The notes under the pieces were generated by a model. It was not told the DNA's origin. It was given only the letters and a program-made list of their open reading frames with translations, and did not search any database. The position numbers and the translations under genes are program-made. A stretch of DNA of 64,000 nucleotides from positions 68,234,643-68,298,642 of the forward strand of contig OX377202.1 of the NCBI GenBank assembly GCA_947396885.1. The letters are read 5' to 3'. The stretch comes from Heligmosomoides polygyrus polygyrus (Eukaryota; Nematoda; Chromadorea; Rhabditida; Heligmosomidae). This document shows positions 22,931 to 33,959 of this stretch, piece after piece (the first letter of the stretch is position 1; every line of letters begins with the position of its first letter).

Positions 22931-23329
22931 TGGCGCTGAGGGCAAAGCGAACCTGTAACTGCGAGAAGCACTGCACCCAAACATTAGCTGAAATTCCGTC
23001 CATTGCGCGACTCGGGTCGGGCTGCTTGCATTTTCGTATTTCTGAGGAGCTGCATCGGTCCGCCGTTCACAGCTACCGTTGCGATAGGCTCCTGGTTAGA
23101 CTATCAGCACATTCCTCAATTCCGGTGGGGTACGGGAACATTTACCCACTTCGCCGCTGCCCGTGGCAATCCCGCGATGACGCGATAAAAGCGCGAAGAG
23201 TTTGAAGGCTCCATGAGCGTGGGCTCCGCACCGACTAGCGACGGCTGGCAAATTGCCAATCCTCGCCCCGCCCTTGCTGATTGTTTGCTGTTGAACCGTG
23301 TTTCATTCTACGTATACGCTTTTCACGCC
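22931..23329. other. Unrecognised DNA
   Basis: Short overlapping frames only, left of the modular element. Confidence 0.4.
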
Positions 23330-24125
23330 AATTGGACACTCTTCTAAACAGAGCTAGCGGTTTGAAATCAAACTGAGCATCTTCCAAATCAAAACGAGCT
23401 CCTTCCGCATTAAACTGGGGACTCTCCAAAAAGGTTAGAATAATCTTTGTTCAAGTTAAGTTTTCAGAATGATTTCTTTGAAGATTTAATTTCCTACTCT
23501 ACAAGTGAAGATATTGTTTGAAACTATATAAAATTCTAATTTTTGAGGAAAACATTGGATTAAAGCTTGTTTTAAAGAGCAGAAAGGCGGCCATTTTTTG
23601 TGTCATGAAAAGAGATTGCGCCATGCTCTCTTCTAAGACCACGCGATGTTTGGTTGATTGACAGCGAAATTTCTGCCTGCATGCAGTTTCACATCTGTAA
23701 GCGGCACAACAAAGCAATTGTAGAGAACACACATATCTTCACTTTGATGTTTCATGTAAGCGTCATTCAAATTATCAATCAAATAAAAAATGCGATGAGC
23801 TAGTTGAATGACTTTTTTGTGTAAACATGACTGCTGCCTTATTGCGATTTAAAACAAAATTTTTATCTTTTCTAAAAAGATAAAATGGTTAGAAATAATT
23901 ATGGCACTCATTCGGACATGTTAACGGAAAACTTTCAAAGAAAATTATTGCAAAATTTCCTCGAATAAAAGTTATTCTACTCTCTTTGGAGATCCTTCAT
24001 TTTGACCGGAAAGGTAGGTTTTGATTTGGAAGGCGTTCACTTTTATTTCAAAATCATCATGTTTGTTTAAAATAATGTCCAATTCGACGTGAGAAGTGTC
24101 AAATTTGACGTGAAATAAGCTTTCT
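23330..24125. mobile_element. Non-autonomous element with modular terminal inverted repeats, copy 2
   Basis: Left end 23330-23430 in minus sense reads GATTTGGAAGATGCTCAG and TTTAGAAGAGTGTCC, as in the right end of copy 1. The right end (about 24000-24120) has the same modules in plus sense (GATTTGGAAGGCGTTCAC, AATAATGTCCAATTCGAC). The interior is AT-rich and non-coding. Both copies have a GGTTARAATAATYTTT segment just inside the left end (23433-23451; 15339-15356). Confidence 0.6.
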
Positions 24126-25599
24126 ATTATTGATCTTACTAGTGGCTAGACTGTCAGATACACTATTATAACATGCTTCCTACTAATAGCAAGAAACTTA
24201 TCACAATAGTAGTTGCAATAATAGTCAGGCGTTGGTCAACAGCAAGGATTCGTAGTAGCCAATTCCCGTTCGCAACTTTATGCAATACTAGACAGCCAGA
24301 AGTCTGCTGATGGAATTGGGGGGGGGGGCGGTCAGGAGGTACAAAATATGGCCACGCCCCTCGACGAGGGGAATGCGATCTTCCTCTCATCCCCCCTTGC
24401 TCACCCAACCCCTAGGCTTCACTGAGAGTCTAACGGCTGTCTCATGAAGCCTTTGAGACCCAGAACAAGATTCCCAGGTCGGATCAGCGGATGTACCTCC
24501 TGAAGCCACGCCCCCAGTAGGAGGCGGGTGTACCCCTGACGCGCTGCCGCATGCCCGGCGACGTCGCAAAGGCGGCGTGCGCACGCGATGCTACGCCGAC
24601 GAAATGAGTAAACGCCCCGCCTCCCATTATGGACATTTGCAACGCCTCTGCTTAAATGGCGGTGGGAAGAACGCCACTCCGCCAATGCCCTTGGATGCTC
24701 CAAAAAATGGCAGAAGACCGTAGCTGTTCAGTAATATTAGTACGTTGACGTTGACAAATTTCTGGGAGATACGAAAAGGCACATTCAGGAGAGACATCCA
24801 CCAAGATGACGGCGGCGGTGTGGCGGTCGAGAGGAAAGCGTTGAGTTCTTGCACGATTCGTCAGGAGATCTGTTCCGTTGGTGGAGTTCGTGCATTGCTA
24901 GACGTGATTCTTGCGTCTCTTTCGTTATAGAGTGCATTTTGGCCTCGCTAAGCCACCACGTCCGCTTTCTAAGCTCGTCTTCAGTCCCTGTCAGGTGTGA
25001 AAAAGGCTAGTTTCCGTAGCGTCAAGATACACTCGCATGGAAAGCTCTCGTTACATGATGTTCGTAAAAGGCTCCTGCTTCTGCAATGTGCTGCATTAGT
25101 TTTGGAAGTGTCTCTCGTTGCAACTTCATTGGCGAATACGATCGACAACTACTCTTACGCCCATTCCCTTCTGAGGGCGCTTCCTCAGGCAATGCCGTCT
25201 TTTTGAATTTATGACAACCGGTCCCTACCTCTTATAATTAACAGTGAAGTTCACTTTTGGGAATAAGGGTAATCTATCTTACCAGTACTGTGCTTTATAA
25301 AAATTTGTAGCTCGTTAAATTGTCTGAAAAATACACATTTCTCGCAGTAACCTACTAGACGAGTGAAGAGTTGTCCACTAGTTTTTCTGCGACTGCTGTC
25401 GCCTATCCCGTAAAGCGAACCCATCTTGCCACATTTTAGTTTCCGCTATTCGTGATATACTCAAGTCCTTATTTCTGCAGAAGGAGTAGTGAGAAGCGAA
25501 GTAATTGAAAGAAGAGGTCCCAAGGAAAGGGAGAACAATTAAAAAGTGTAGAGTGCCTGGATGGTGTTCATTCCTTATAAAGAAAAATTAATGATGGAA
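24126..25599. other. Unrecognised DNA with a GC-rich patch
   Basis: 24340-24720 is GC- and CpG-rich compared with its surroundings (GGCGACGTCGCAAAGGCGGC and similar). No splice-bounded gene can be seen. A frame of 69 codons at 24997-25206 has no known domain. Confidence 0.35.
24318..24328. repeat. Poly-G tract (11)
   Basis: Run of eleven G followed by CGG. Confidence 0.9.
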
Positions 25600-25860
25600 C
25601 AGCACCAATCAGTCCCTCTGTGGAATGCGGCATGCGCTCTAGTTCAATTGAATATCGCGGAGGTTGCTGCGTATTTAGACAGTACAATGAATTGCGGTGT
25701 CCAACCGTTGAATAAGTAATGGTTTCATCTTTCTCGGGCAAGTCTGTTACCAATGCATCGACATCGGTGGGATGCAAGGCGAGACGCGAACTAATGGTAA
25801 GAAACTCATATCGGGTACACGCGACAGCCGGCGCTTTCTCCGACTGCGCTACCTCGCCCC
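25600..25860 (-). mobile_element. tRNA-derived SINE, family 1
   Basis: Minus strand: head GGGGCGAGGTAGCGCAGTCG from 25860 with a clear A box, the body TGCATCCCACCGATGTCG then TTGGTAACAGACTTGCC, and the tail CTAAATACGCAGCAACC. Same order as the copy at 4500-4751. The B box has decayed. Confidence 0.6.
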
Positions 25861-27057
25861 TTTGCTCATTACATAGAAGTTTCATCTTTTAAAGTTCAAT
25901 TTTAATAACCAGGTTTTGGTAACATCAGATTGGACGTCCTGGAGCAAATTAATGCGACGACAGCGTAGGAGACGGAATCCACAGAAAGCGAGTGATATGC
26001 TGAGCAGGGTTGGGTATGCTGTTTTCTGCGACCGAACCCACGGAGAAGTCGCCTGTTTCAAAATGGCGCCGTCGAAGGATAATTTATGTGAGAGTGGGTG
26101 ACCTTTTGCTGCTGGAATTAATGGCAGCCATTAGCGAAAGAGGAAAATAGGTGACGAGTTAGTCGACGTCCTCAACAGCGCGGAAACACTGAGCAGCAGC
26201 TCACTTCCTCTGAGGGGCGGGGAGGAAGGAAAGCAAGGTTTATTTATTTGTAAGTTTGTTTATTTTATATTCCATTTAAAGTGAGTAAACACAACTGAAA
26301 CAAGGTGTAGTATTCCGTTCAGAAAATGTGCTACTCACCATTGAACTGATAGCGGTTACCGATCGCAACAGGAAGCACAGGCAACCAACGCTCCTTATAC
26401 GTGTATAGAGATTTCGAAGTATTTCTGTTATCGAAGAGAAGTTACAATTGAGAAAGTGTACCACCTCTGTTCCCCTCCCCCCCCCCCACCCCCCCCTCCC
26501 CATGGACGAACATGGGGCGGCGGTTGCCTGTGCACAGCTTCACGTAGATATAGTCAATAATTGGGATATCGGCCGTTTACAGCCGTATCACAACGGGGAG
26601 GAAGTGCAGATGGAACGCAAAGAGGTGGAGAGGTGTCAAGCAAGAAGGGATGCGAATCCTGCCGAATCATCACTTACCACAGCAGCCGACAAGCGTTCTG
26701 GAGCAGAACCGGGAAGGTGTCGAGAAGTGAGCAAAGCCTTGCGTGGGCCTGCTTTCGCACGTATGGATTTTTGTATGGCGTGCAGTATTCAGCAGGCACA
26801 CTGCGAAAAATTTGTTGTGATTTTCGTCAACGCCCCTCGTTTAGCTGGAGACGGAAGTTCCAGCACATAATAAAACACGAACAAGTATCAGAGAAGGATC
26901 AAGAACCCAAACCGTCATCCGTTCTAGTTACAAATGTACTACCGTCCTAATGTTATTGCTTCCACTTTGGCGCACTCAGAAAAGTGACATGATGTCTGTT
27001 GCACCAAATAAGAGGCACTTGTTACCATATGCCAGCCGGTTTTTTTATGCTTAACCA
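25861..27057. other. Unique DNA left of the U1 array
   Basis: Overlapping frames at 26448-26950 show no domain. A C-rich tract lies at 26472-26501. The last bases before the array are a T run and ATGCTTAACCA, with no relation to the array unit. Confidence 0.4.
26472..26501. repeat. C-rich tract
   Basis: Thirty bases of almost only C, broken by single T and A. Confidence 0.9.
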
Positions 27058-27495
27058 TGGGGGGCTGCGTTCGCGCGGCCCTGAAAAGTCTTCAAACGAA
27101 GCCGGTGAGTGAGCTCCAACTCAATCACACCCGCTCAACTCATTCGCCACACCATGCACTTAACACCTTACTTTCGCCTACATGGCGCAATCCATGACTG
27201 AGTTCGAGTGGTGTGGTATCGAGTCCACCGCGAGGGATTTTTGCCCTGCCGCTTCTCGATCGTGTTTCGCTGATGCCCTGTGCGCATCGAGCGTCCTCTC
27301 GGGGCGGGGTGGGGCTCATGTTCGTGGCCCTTTCCCCATGTGAGCACCTCCCAACCCTCTTCCTGGACTCTTCTACCCACCGCCGTCCCTCGCCCGCCAC
27401 ATTCTTCCGGACAAATCCGACCGCTAGCCCCAACAATCAACCCCGCTCCAGATACGGAGTGGGCCGCCAATCGCTGGCGAGCCCCAACCGCTCGT
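27058..27495 (+). repeat. Truncated first array unit: U1 3' end plus spacer
   Basis: The homology to the array begins at the G run before U1 stem-loop IV. Stem IV (27065-27072 with 27077-27084 around UUCG) is kept, but the Sm site and everything 5' of it are missing, so this U1 is a 3' fragment. Upstream is unrelated sequence with a short T run (27041-27047). This spacer differs from all later ones at 27146 (G for A), 27318 (A for G) and 27319 (T for G). Divergence of the outermost unit is typical of tandem arrays, because it pairs less often with its neighbours. Confidence 0.9.
27420..27495 (+). promoter_or_regulatory. Candidate snRNA promoter region upstream of U1 copy 1
   Basis: snRNA genes use a proximal sequence element roughly 40-70 bases upstream of the start. 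The interval here (GCTCCAGATACGGAGTGG and its left flank) is kept in every unit. It ends with a perfect dyad CGCCA-ATCGC-TGGCG at 27465-27479, which is -31 to -17. No TATA box is visible, which fits RNA polymerase II transcription of U1. Conservation is not proof of function, since the whole unit is homogenised. The placement rests on distance alone. Confidence 0.35.
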
Positions 27496-27656
27496 AAACT
27501 TACCTGGCTGGGAGGCTCTCGCGATCAAGAAGGCGGGACCTCCATGGCGAGGCCTGCGCATTGCACTTTGGCGCAGGCTGACCCGTGTGGCAGCTTCGAA
27601 TTGAGGTTAGCCAACAGCTAAATTTTTGTGTGGGGGGCTGCGTTCGCGCGGCCCTG
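27496..27656 (+). ncRNA. U1: U1 spliceosomal snRNA, copy 1 (reference copy)
   Basis: U1 snRNA pairs with the 5' splice site at the first step of spliceosome assembly in the nucleus. The 5' end carries ACUUACCUG (RNA positions 3-11), the reverse complement of the 5' splice-site consensus. Stem-loop I pairs 16-20 with 44-48 and 22-27 with 38-43, leaving the loop GAUCAAGAAG (28-37) bound by U1-70K in other species. Stem-loop II is a perfect 7-bp stem (58-64 with 76-82) with the U1A-type motif AUUGCAC at 65-71. Stem-loop III spans about 91-121. The Sm site AAAUUUUUGUG is at 125-135. Stem-loop IV is 8 bp (140-147 with 152-159) capped by UUCG. The 161-nt length is close to the usual 164. The start is set by the family's conserved 5' end and the 3' end by GGCCCUG after stem IV; either may be off by a base or two. 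Confidence 0.96.
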
Positions 27657-27680
27657 AAAAGTCTTCAAACGAAGCCGGTG
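27657..27680 (+). promoter_or_regulatory. Candidate 3'-end (3' box-like) region of U1 copy 1
   Basis: Directly after stem-loop IV come AAAA and then a small perfect dyad CTTC-AAAC-GAAG (27663-27674). snRNA genes end with a 3' box a few bases downstream that directs Integrator cleavage. This block has the right position but I cannot match it to a known consensus. Confidence 0.25.
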
Positions 27681-28068
27681 AGTGAGCTCCAACTCAATCA
27701 CACCCGCTCAACTCATTCACCACACCATGCACTTAACACCTTACTTTCGCCTACATGGCGCAATCCATGACTGAGTTCGAGTGGTGTGGTATCGAGTCCA
27801 CCGCGAGGGATTTTTGCCCTGCCGCTTCTCGATCGTGTTTCGCTGATGCCCTGTGCGCATCGAGCGTCCTCTCGGGGCGGGGTGGGGCTCGGGTTCGTGG
27901 CCCTTTCCCCATGTGAGCACCTCCCAACCCTCTTCCTGGACTCTTCTACCCACCGCCGTCCCTCGCCCGCCACATTCTTCCGGACAAATCCGACCGCTAG
28001 CCCCAACAATCAACCCCGCTCCAGATACGGAGTGGGCCGCCAATCGCTGGCGAGCCCCAACCGCTCGT
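27681..28068. other. Array spacer, first complete example
   Basis: GC-rich non-coding spacer. Short open frames on both strands recur every 573 bp, but they overlap one another and run into the U1 RNA, so they look like by-products. An oligo-T tract (GGATTTTTG, near 27808-27816) lies mid-spacer. A weak tRNA-like pair of boxes precedes it but has an extra base in the B box. No second RNA gene is supported. Confidence 0.7.
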
Positions 28069-28229
28069 AAACTTACCTGGCTGGGAGGCTCTCGCGATCA
28101 AGAAGGCGGGACCTCCATGGCGAGGCCTGCGCATTGCACTTTGGCGCAGGCTGACCCGTGTGGCAGCTTCGAATTGAGGTTAGCCAACAGCTAAATTTTT
28201 GTGTGGGGGGCTGCGTTCGCGCGGCCCTG
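28069..28229 (+). ncRNA. U1: U1 snRNA, copy 2
   Basis: No difference from copy 1 noticed. Its spacer lacks the three changes of the left-edge unit and represents the majority form. Confidence 0.95.
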
Positions 28230-28641
28230 AAAAGTCTTCAAACGAAGCCGGTGAGTGAGCTCCAACTCAATCACACCCGCTCAACTCATTCACCACACCA
28301 TGCACTTAACACCTTACTTTCGCCTACATGGCGCAATCCATGACTGAGTTCGAGTGGTGTGGTATCGAGTCCACCGCGAGGGATTTTTGCCCTGCCGCTT
28401 CTCGATCGTGTTTCGCTGATGCCCTGTGCGCATCGAGCGTCCTCTCGGGGCGGGGTGGGGCTCGGGTTCGTGGCCCTTTCCCCATGTGAGCACCTCCCAA
28501 CCCTCTTCCTGGACTCTTCTACCCACCGCCGTCCCTCGCCCGCCACATTCTTCCGGACAAATCCGACCGCTAGCCCCAACAATCAACCCCGCTCCAGATA
28601 CGGAGTGGGCCGCCAATCGCTGGCGAGCCCCAACCGCTCGT

Positions 28642-28802
28642 AAACTTACCTGGCTGGGAGGCTCTCGCGATCAAGAAGGCGGGACCTCCATGGCGAGGCC
28701 TGCGCATTGCACTTTGGCGCAGGCTGACCCGTGTGGCAGCTTCGAATTGAGGTTAGCCAACAGCTAAATTTTTGTGTGGGGGGCTGCGTTCGCGCGGCCC
28801 TG
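28642..28802 (+). ncRNA. U1: U1 snRNA, copy 3
   Basis: No difference from copy 1 noticed. Confidence 0.95.
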
Positions 28803-29214
28803 AAAAGTCTTCAAACGAAGCCGGTGAGTGAGCTCCAACTCAATCACACCCGCTCAACTCATTCACCACACCATGCACTTAACACCTTACTTTCGCCTAC
28901 ATGGCGCAATCCATGACTGAGTTCGAGTGGTGTGGTATCGAGTCCACCGCGAGGGATTTTTGCCCTGCCGCTTCTCGATCGTGTTTCGCTGATGCCCTGT
29001 GCGCATCGAGCGTCCTCTCGGGGCGGGGTGGGGCTCGGGTTCGTGGCCCTTTCCCCATGCGAGCACCTCCCAACCCTCTTCCTGGACTCTTCTACCCACC
29101 GCCGTCCCTCGCCCGCCACATTCTTCCGGACAAATCCGACCGCTAGCCCCAACAATCAACCCCGCTCCAGATACGGAGTGGGCCGCCAATCGCTGGCGAG
29201 CCCCAACCGCTCGT

Positions 29215-29375
29215 AAACTTACCTGGCTGGGAGGCTCTCGCGATCAAGAAGGCGGGACCTCCATGGCGAGGCCTGCGCATTGCACTTTGGCGCAGGCTGA
29301 CCCGTGTGGCAGCTTCGAATTGAGGTTAGCCAACAGCTAAATTTTTGTGTGGGGGGCTGCGTTCGCGCGGCCCTG
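29215..29375 (+). ncRNA. U1: U1 snRNA, copy 4
   Basis: RNA as copy 1. The spacer upstream has a private T to C at 29060. Confidence 0.95.
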
Positions 29376-29787
29376 AAAAGTCTTCAAACGAAGCCGGTGA
29401 GTGAGCTCCAACTCAATCACACCCGCTCAACTCATTCACCACACCATGCACTTAACACCTTACTTTCGCCTACATGGCGCAATCCATGACTGAGTTCGAG
29501 TGGTGTGGTATCGAGTCCACCGCGAGGGATTTTTGCCCTGCCGCTTCTCGATCGTGTTTCGCTGATGCCCTGTGCGCATCGAGCGTCCTCTCGGGGCGGG
29601 GTGGGGCTCGGGTTCGTGGCCCTTTCCCCATGTGAGCACCTCCCAACCCTCTTCCTGGACTCTTCTACCCACCGCCGTCCCTCGCCCGCCACATTCTTCC
29701 GGACAAATCCGACCGCTAGCCCCAACAATCAACCCCGCTCCAGATACGGAGTGGGCCGCCAATCGCTGGCGAGCCCCAACCGCTCGT

Positions 29788-29948
29788 AAACTTACCTGGC
29801 TGGGAGGCTCTCGCGATCAAGAAGGCGGGACCTCCATGGCGAGGCCTGCGCATTGCACTTTGGCGCAGGCTGACCCGTGTGGCAGCTTCGAATTGAGGTT
29901 AGCCAACAGCTAAATTTTTGTGTGGGGGGCTGCGTTCGCGCGGCCCTG
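29788..29948 (+). ncRNA. U1: U1 snRNA, copy 5
   Basis: No difference from copy 1 noticed. Confidence 0.95.
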
Positions 29949-30360
29949 AAAAGTCTTCAAACGAAGCCGGTGAGTGAGCTCCAACTCAATCACACCCGCT
30001 CAACTCATTCACCACACCATGCACTTAACACCTTACTTTCGCCTACATGGCGCAATCCATGACTGAGTTCGAGTGGTGTGGTATCGAGTCCACCGCGAGG
30101 GATTTTTGCCCTGCCGCTTCTCGATCGTGTTTCGCTGATGCCCTGTGCGCATCGAGCGTCCTCTCGGGGCGGGGTGGGGCTCGGGTTCGTGGCCCTTTCC
30201 CCATGTGAGCACCTCCCAACCCTCTTCCTGGACTCTTCTACCCACCGCCGTCCCTCGCCCGCCACATTCTTCCGGACAAATCCGACCGCTAGCCCCAACA
30301 ATCAACCCCGCTCCAGATACGGAGTGGGCCGCCAATCGCTGGCGAGCCCCAACCGCTCGT

Positions 30361-30521
30361 AAACTTACCTGGCTGGGAGGCTCTCGCGATCAAGAAGGCG
30401 GGACCTCCATGGCGAGGCCTGCGCATTGCACTTTGGCGCAGGCTGACCCGTGTGGCAGCTTCGAATTGAGGTTAGCCAACAGCTAAATTTTTGTGTGGGG
30501 GGCTGCGTTCGCGCGGCCCTG
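30361..30521 (+). ncRNA. U1: U1 snRNA, copy 6
   Basis: No difference from copy 1 noticed. Confidence 0.95.
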
Positions 30522-30933
30522 AAAAGTCTTCAAACGAAGCCGGTGAGTGAGCTCCAACTCAATCACACCCGCTCAACTCATTCACCACACCATGCACTTA
30601 ACACCTTACTTTCGCCTACATGGCGCAATCCATGACTGAGTTCGAGTGGTGTGGTATCGAGTCCACCGCGAGGGATTTTTGCCCTGCCGCTTCTCGATCG
30701 TGTTTCGCTGATGCCCTGTGCGCATCGAGCGTCCTCTCGGGGCGGGGTGGGGCTCGGGTTCGTGGCCCTTTCCCCATGTGAGCACCTCCCAACCCTCTTC
30801 CTGGACTCTTCTACCCACCGCCGTCCCTCGCCCGCCACATTCTTCCGGACAAATCCGACCGCTAGCCCCAACAATCAACCCCGCTCCAGATACGGAGTGG
30901 GCCGCCAATCGCTGGCGAGCCCCAACCGCTCGT

Positions 30934-31094
30934 AAACTTACCTGGCTGGGAGGCTCTCGCGATCAAGAAGGCGGGACCTCCATGGCGAGGCCTGCGCATT
31001 GCACTTTGGCGCAGGCTGACCCGTGTGGCAGCTTCGAATTGAGGTTAGCCAACAGCTAAATTTTTGTGTGGGGGGCTGCGTTCGCGCGGCCCTG
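30934..31094 (+). ncRNA. U1: U1 snRNA, copy 7
   Basis: No difference from copy 1 noticed. Confidence 0.95.
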
Positions 31095-31506
31095 AAAAGT
31101 CTTCAAACGAAGCCGGTGAGTGAGCTCCAACTCAATCACACCCGCTCAACTCATTCACCACACCATGCACTTAACACCTTACTTTCGCCTACATGGCGCA
31201 ATCCATGACTGAGTTCGAGTGGTGTGGTATCGAGTCCACCGCGAGGGATTTTTGCCCTGCCGCTTCTCGATCGTGTTTCGCTGATGCCCTGTGCGCATCG
31301 AGCGTCCTCTCGGGGCGGGGTGGGGCTCGGGTTCGTGGCCCTTTCCCCATGTGAGCACCTCCCAACCCTCTTCCTGGACTCTTCTACCCACCGCCGTCCC
31401 TCGCCCGCCACATTCTTCCGGACAAATCCGACCGCTAGCCCCAACAATCAACCCCGCTCCAGATACGGAGTGGGCCGCCAATCGCTGGCGAGCCCCAACC
31501 GCTCGT

Positions 31507-31667
31507 AAACTTACCTGGCTGGGAGGCTCTCGCGATCAAGAAGGCGGGACCTCCATGGCGAGGCCTGCGCATTGCACTTTGGCGCAGGCTGACCCGTGTG
31601 GCAGCTTCGAATTGAGGTTAGCCAACAGCTAAATTTTTGTGTGGGGGGCTGCGTTCGCGCGGCCCTG
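31507..31667 (+). ncRNA. U1: U1 snRNA, copy 8
   Basis: No difference from copy 1 noticed. Confidence 0.95.
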
Positions 31668-32079
31668 AAAAGTCTTCAAACGAAGCCGGTGAGTGAGCTC
31701 CAACTCAATCACACCCGCTCAACTCATTCACCACACCATGCACTTAACACCTTACTTTCGCCTACATGGCGCAATCCATGACTGAGTTCGAGTGGTGTGG
31801 TATCGAGTCCACCGCGAGGGATTTTTGCCCTGCCGCTTCTCGATCGTGTTTCGCTGATGCCCTGTGCGCATCGAGCGTCCTCTCGGGGCGGGGTGGGGCT
31901 CGGGTTCGTGGCCCTTTCCCCATGTGAGCACCTCCCAACCCTCTTCCTGGACTCTTCTACCCACCGCCGTCCCTCGCCCGCCACATTCTTCCGGACAAAT
32001 CCGACCGCTAGCCCCAACAATCAACCCCGCTCCAGATACGGAGTGGGCCGCCAATCGCTGGCGAGCCCCAACCGCTCGT

Positions 32080-32240
32080 AAACTTACCTGGCTGGGAGGC
32101 TCTCGCGATCAAGAAGGCGGGACCTCCATGGCGAGGCCTGCGCATTGCACTTTGGCGCAGGCTGACCCGTGTGGCAGCTTCGAATTGAGGTTAGCCAACA
32201 GCTAAATTTTTGTGTGGGGGGCTGCGTTCGCGCGGCCCTG
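32080..32240 (+). ncRNA. U1: U1 snRNA, copy 9
   Basis: No difference from copy 1 noticed. Confidence 0.95.
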
Positions 32241-32652
32241 AAAAGTCTTCAAACGAAGCCGGTGAGTGAGCTCCAACTCAATCACACCCGCTCAACTCAT
32301 TCACCACACCATGCACTTAACACCTTACTTTCGCCTACATGGCGCAATCCATGACTGAGTTCGAGTGGTGTGGTATCGAGTCCACCGCGAGGGATTTTTG
32401 CCGTGCCGCTTCTCGATCGTGTTTCGCTGATGCCCTGTGCGCATCGAGCGTCCTCTCGGGGCGGGGTGGGGCTCGGGTTCGTGGCCCTTTCCCCATGTGA
32501 GCACCTCCCAACCCTCTTCCTGGACTCTTCTACCCACCGCCGTCCCTCGCCCGCCACATTCTTCCGGACAAATCCGACCGCTAGCCCCAACAATCAACCC
32601 CGCTCCAGATACGGAGTGGGCCGCCAATCGCTGGCGAGCCCCAACCGCTCGT

Positions 32653-32813
32653 AAACTTACCTGGCTGGGAGGCTCTCGCGATCAAGAAGGCGGGACCTCC
32701 ATGGCGAGGCCTGCGCATTGCACTTTGGCGCAGGCTGACCCGTGTGGCAGCTTCGAATTGAGGTTAGCCAACAGCTAAATTTTTGTGTGGGGGGCTGCGT
32801 TCGCGCGGCCCTG
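32653..32813 (+). ncRNA. U1: U1 snRNA, copy 10
   Basis: RNA as copy 1. The upstream spacer carries the G form of the C/G marker (32403). Confidence 0.95.
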
Positions 32814-33225
32814 AAAAGTCTTCAAACGAAGCCGGTGAGTGAGCTCCAACTCAATCACACCCGCTCAACTCATTCACCACACCATGCACTTAACACCTTA
32901 CTTTCGCCTACATGGCGCAATCCATGACTGAGTTCGAGTGGTGTGGTATCGAGTCCACCGCGAGGGATTTTTGCCCTGCCGCTTCTCGATCGTGTTTCGC
33001 TGATGCCCTGTGCGCATCGAGCGTCCTCTCGGGGCGGGGTGGGGCTCGGGTTCGTGGCCCTTTCCCCATGTGAGCACCTCCCAACCCTCTTCCTGGACTC
33101 TTCTACCCACCGCCGTCCCTCGCCCGCCACATTCTTCCGGACAAATCCGACCGCTAGCCCCAACAATCAACCCCGCTCCAGATACGGAGTGGGCCGCCAA
33201 TCGCTGGCGAGCCCCAACCGCTCGT

Positions 33226-33386
33226 AAACTTACCTGGCTGGGAGGCTCTCGCGATCAAGAAGGCGGGACCTCCATGGCGAGGCCTGCGCATTGCACTTTG
33301 GCGCAGGCTGACCCGTGTGGCAGCTTCGAATTGAGGTTAGCCAACAGCTAAATTTTTGTGTGGGGGGCTGCGTTCGCGCGGCCCTG
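33226..33386 (+). ncRNA. U1: U1 snRNA, copy 11
   Basis: No difference from copy 1 noticed. Confidence 0.95.
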
Positions 33387-33798
33387 AAAAGTCTTCAAAC
33401 GAAGCCGGTGAGTGAGCTCCAACTCAATCACACCCGCTCAACTCATTCACCACACCATGCACTTAACACCTTACTTTCGCCTACATGGCGCAATCCATGA
33501 CTGAGTTCGAGTGGTGTGGTATCGAGTCCACCGCGAGGGATTTTTGCCCTGCCGCTTCTCGATCGTGTTTCGCTGATGCCCTGTGCGCATCGAGCGTCCT
33601 CTCGGGGCGGGGTGGGGCTCGGGTTCGTGGCCCTTTCCCCATGTGAGCACCTCCCAACCCTCTTCCTGGACTCTTCTACCCACCGCCGTCCCTCGCCCGC
33701 CACATTCTTCCGGACAAATCCGACCGCTAGCCCCAACAATCAACCCCGCTCCAGATACGGAGTGGGCCGCCAATCGCTGGCGAGCCCCAACCGCTCGT

Positions 33799-33959
33799 AA
33801 ACTTACCTGGCTGGGAGGCTCTCGCGATCAAGAAGGCGGGACCTCCATGGCGAGGCCTGCGCATTGCACTTTGGCGCAGGCTGACCCGTGTGGCAGCTTC
33901 GAATTGAGGTTAGCCAACAGCTAAATTTTTGTGTGGGGGGCTGCGTTCGCGCGGCCCTG
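33799..33959 (+). ncRNA. U1: U1 snRNA, copy 12
   Basis: No difference from copy 1 noticed. Confidence 0.95.

Noticed and set aside
27186..27242. tRNA-like A box (TGGCGCAATCC) and B box (GGTATCGAGTCC) followed by a T run in the array spacer
   Set aside because: The B box has an extra base, no acceptor stem pairs around it, and no anticodon arm forms. Kept only as a weak resemblance.
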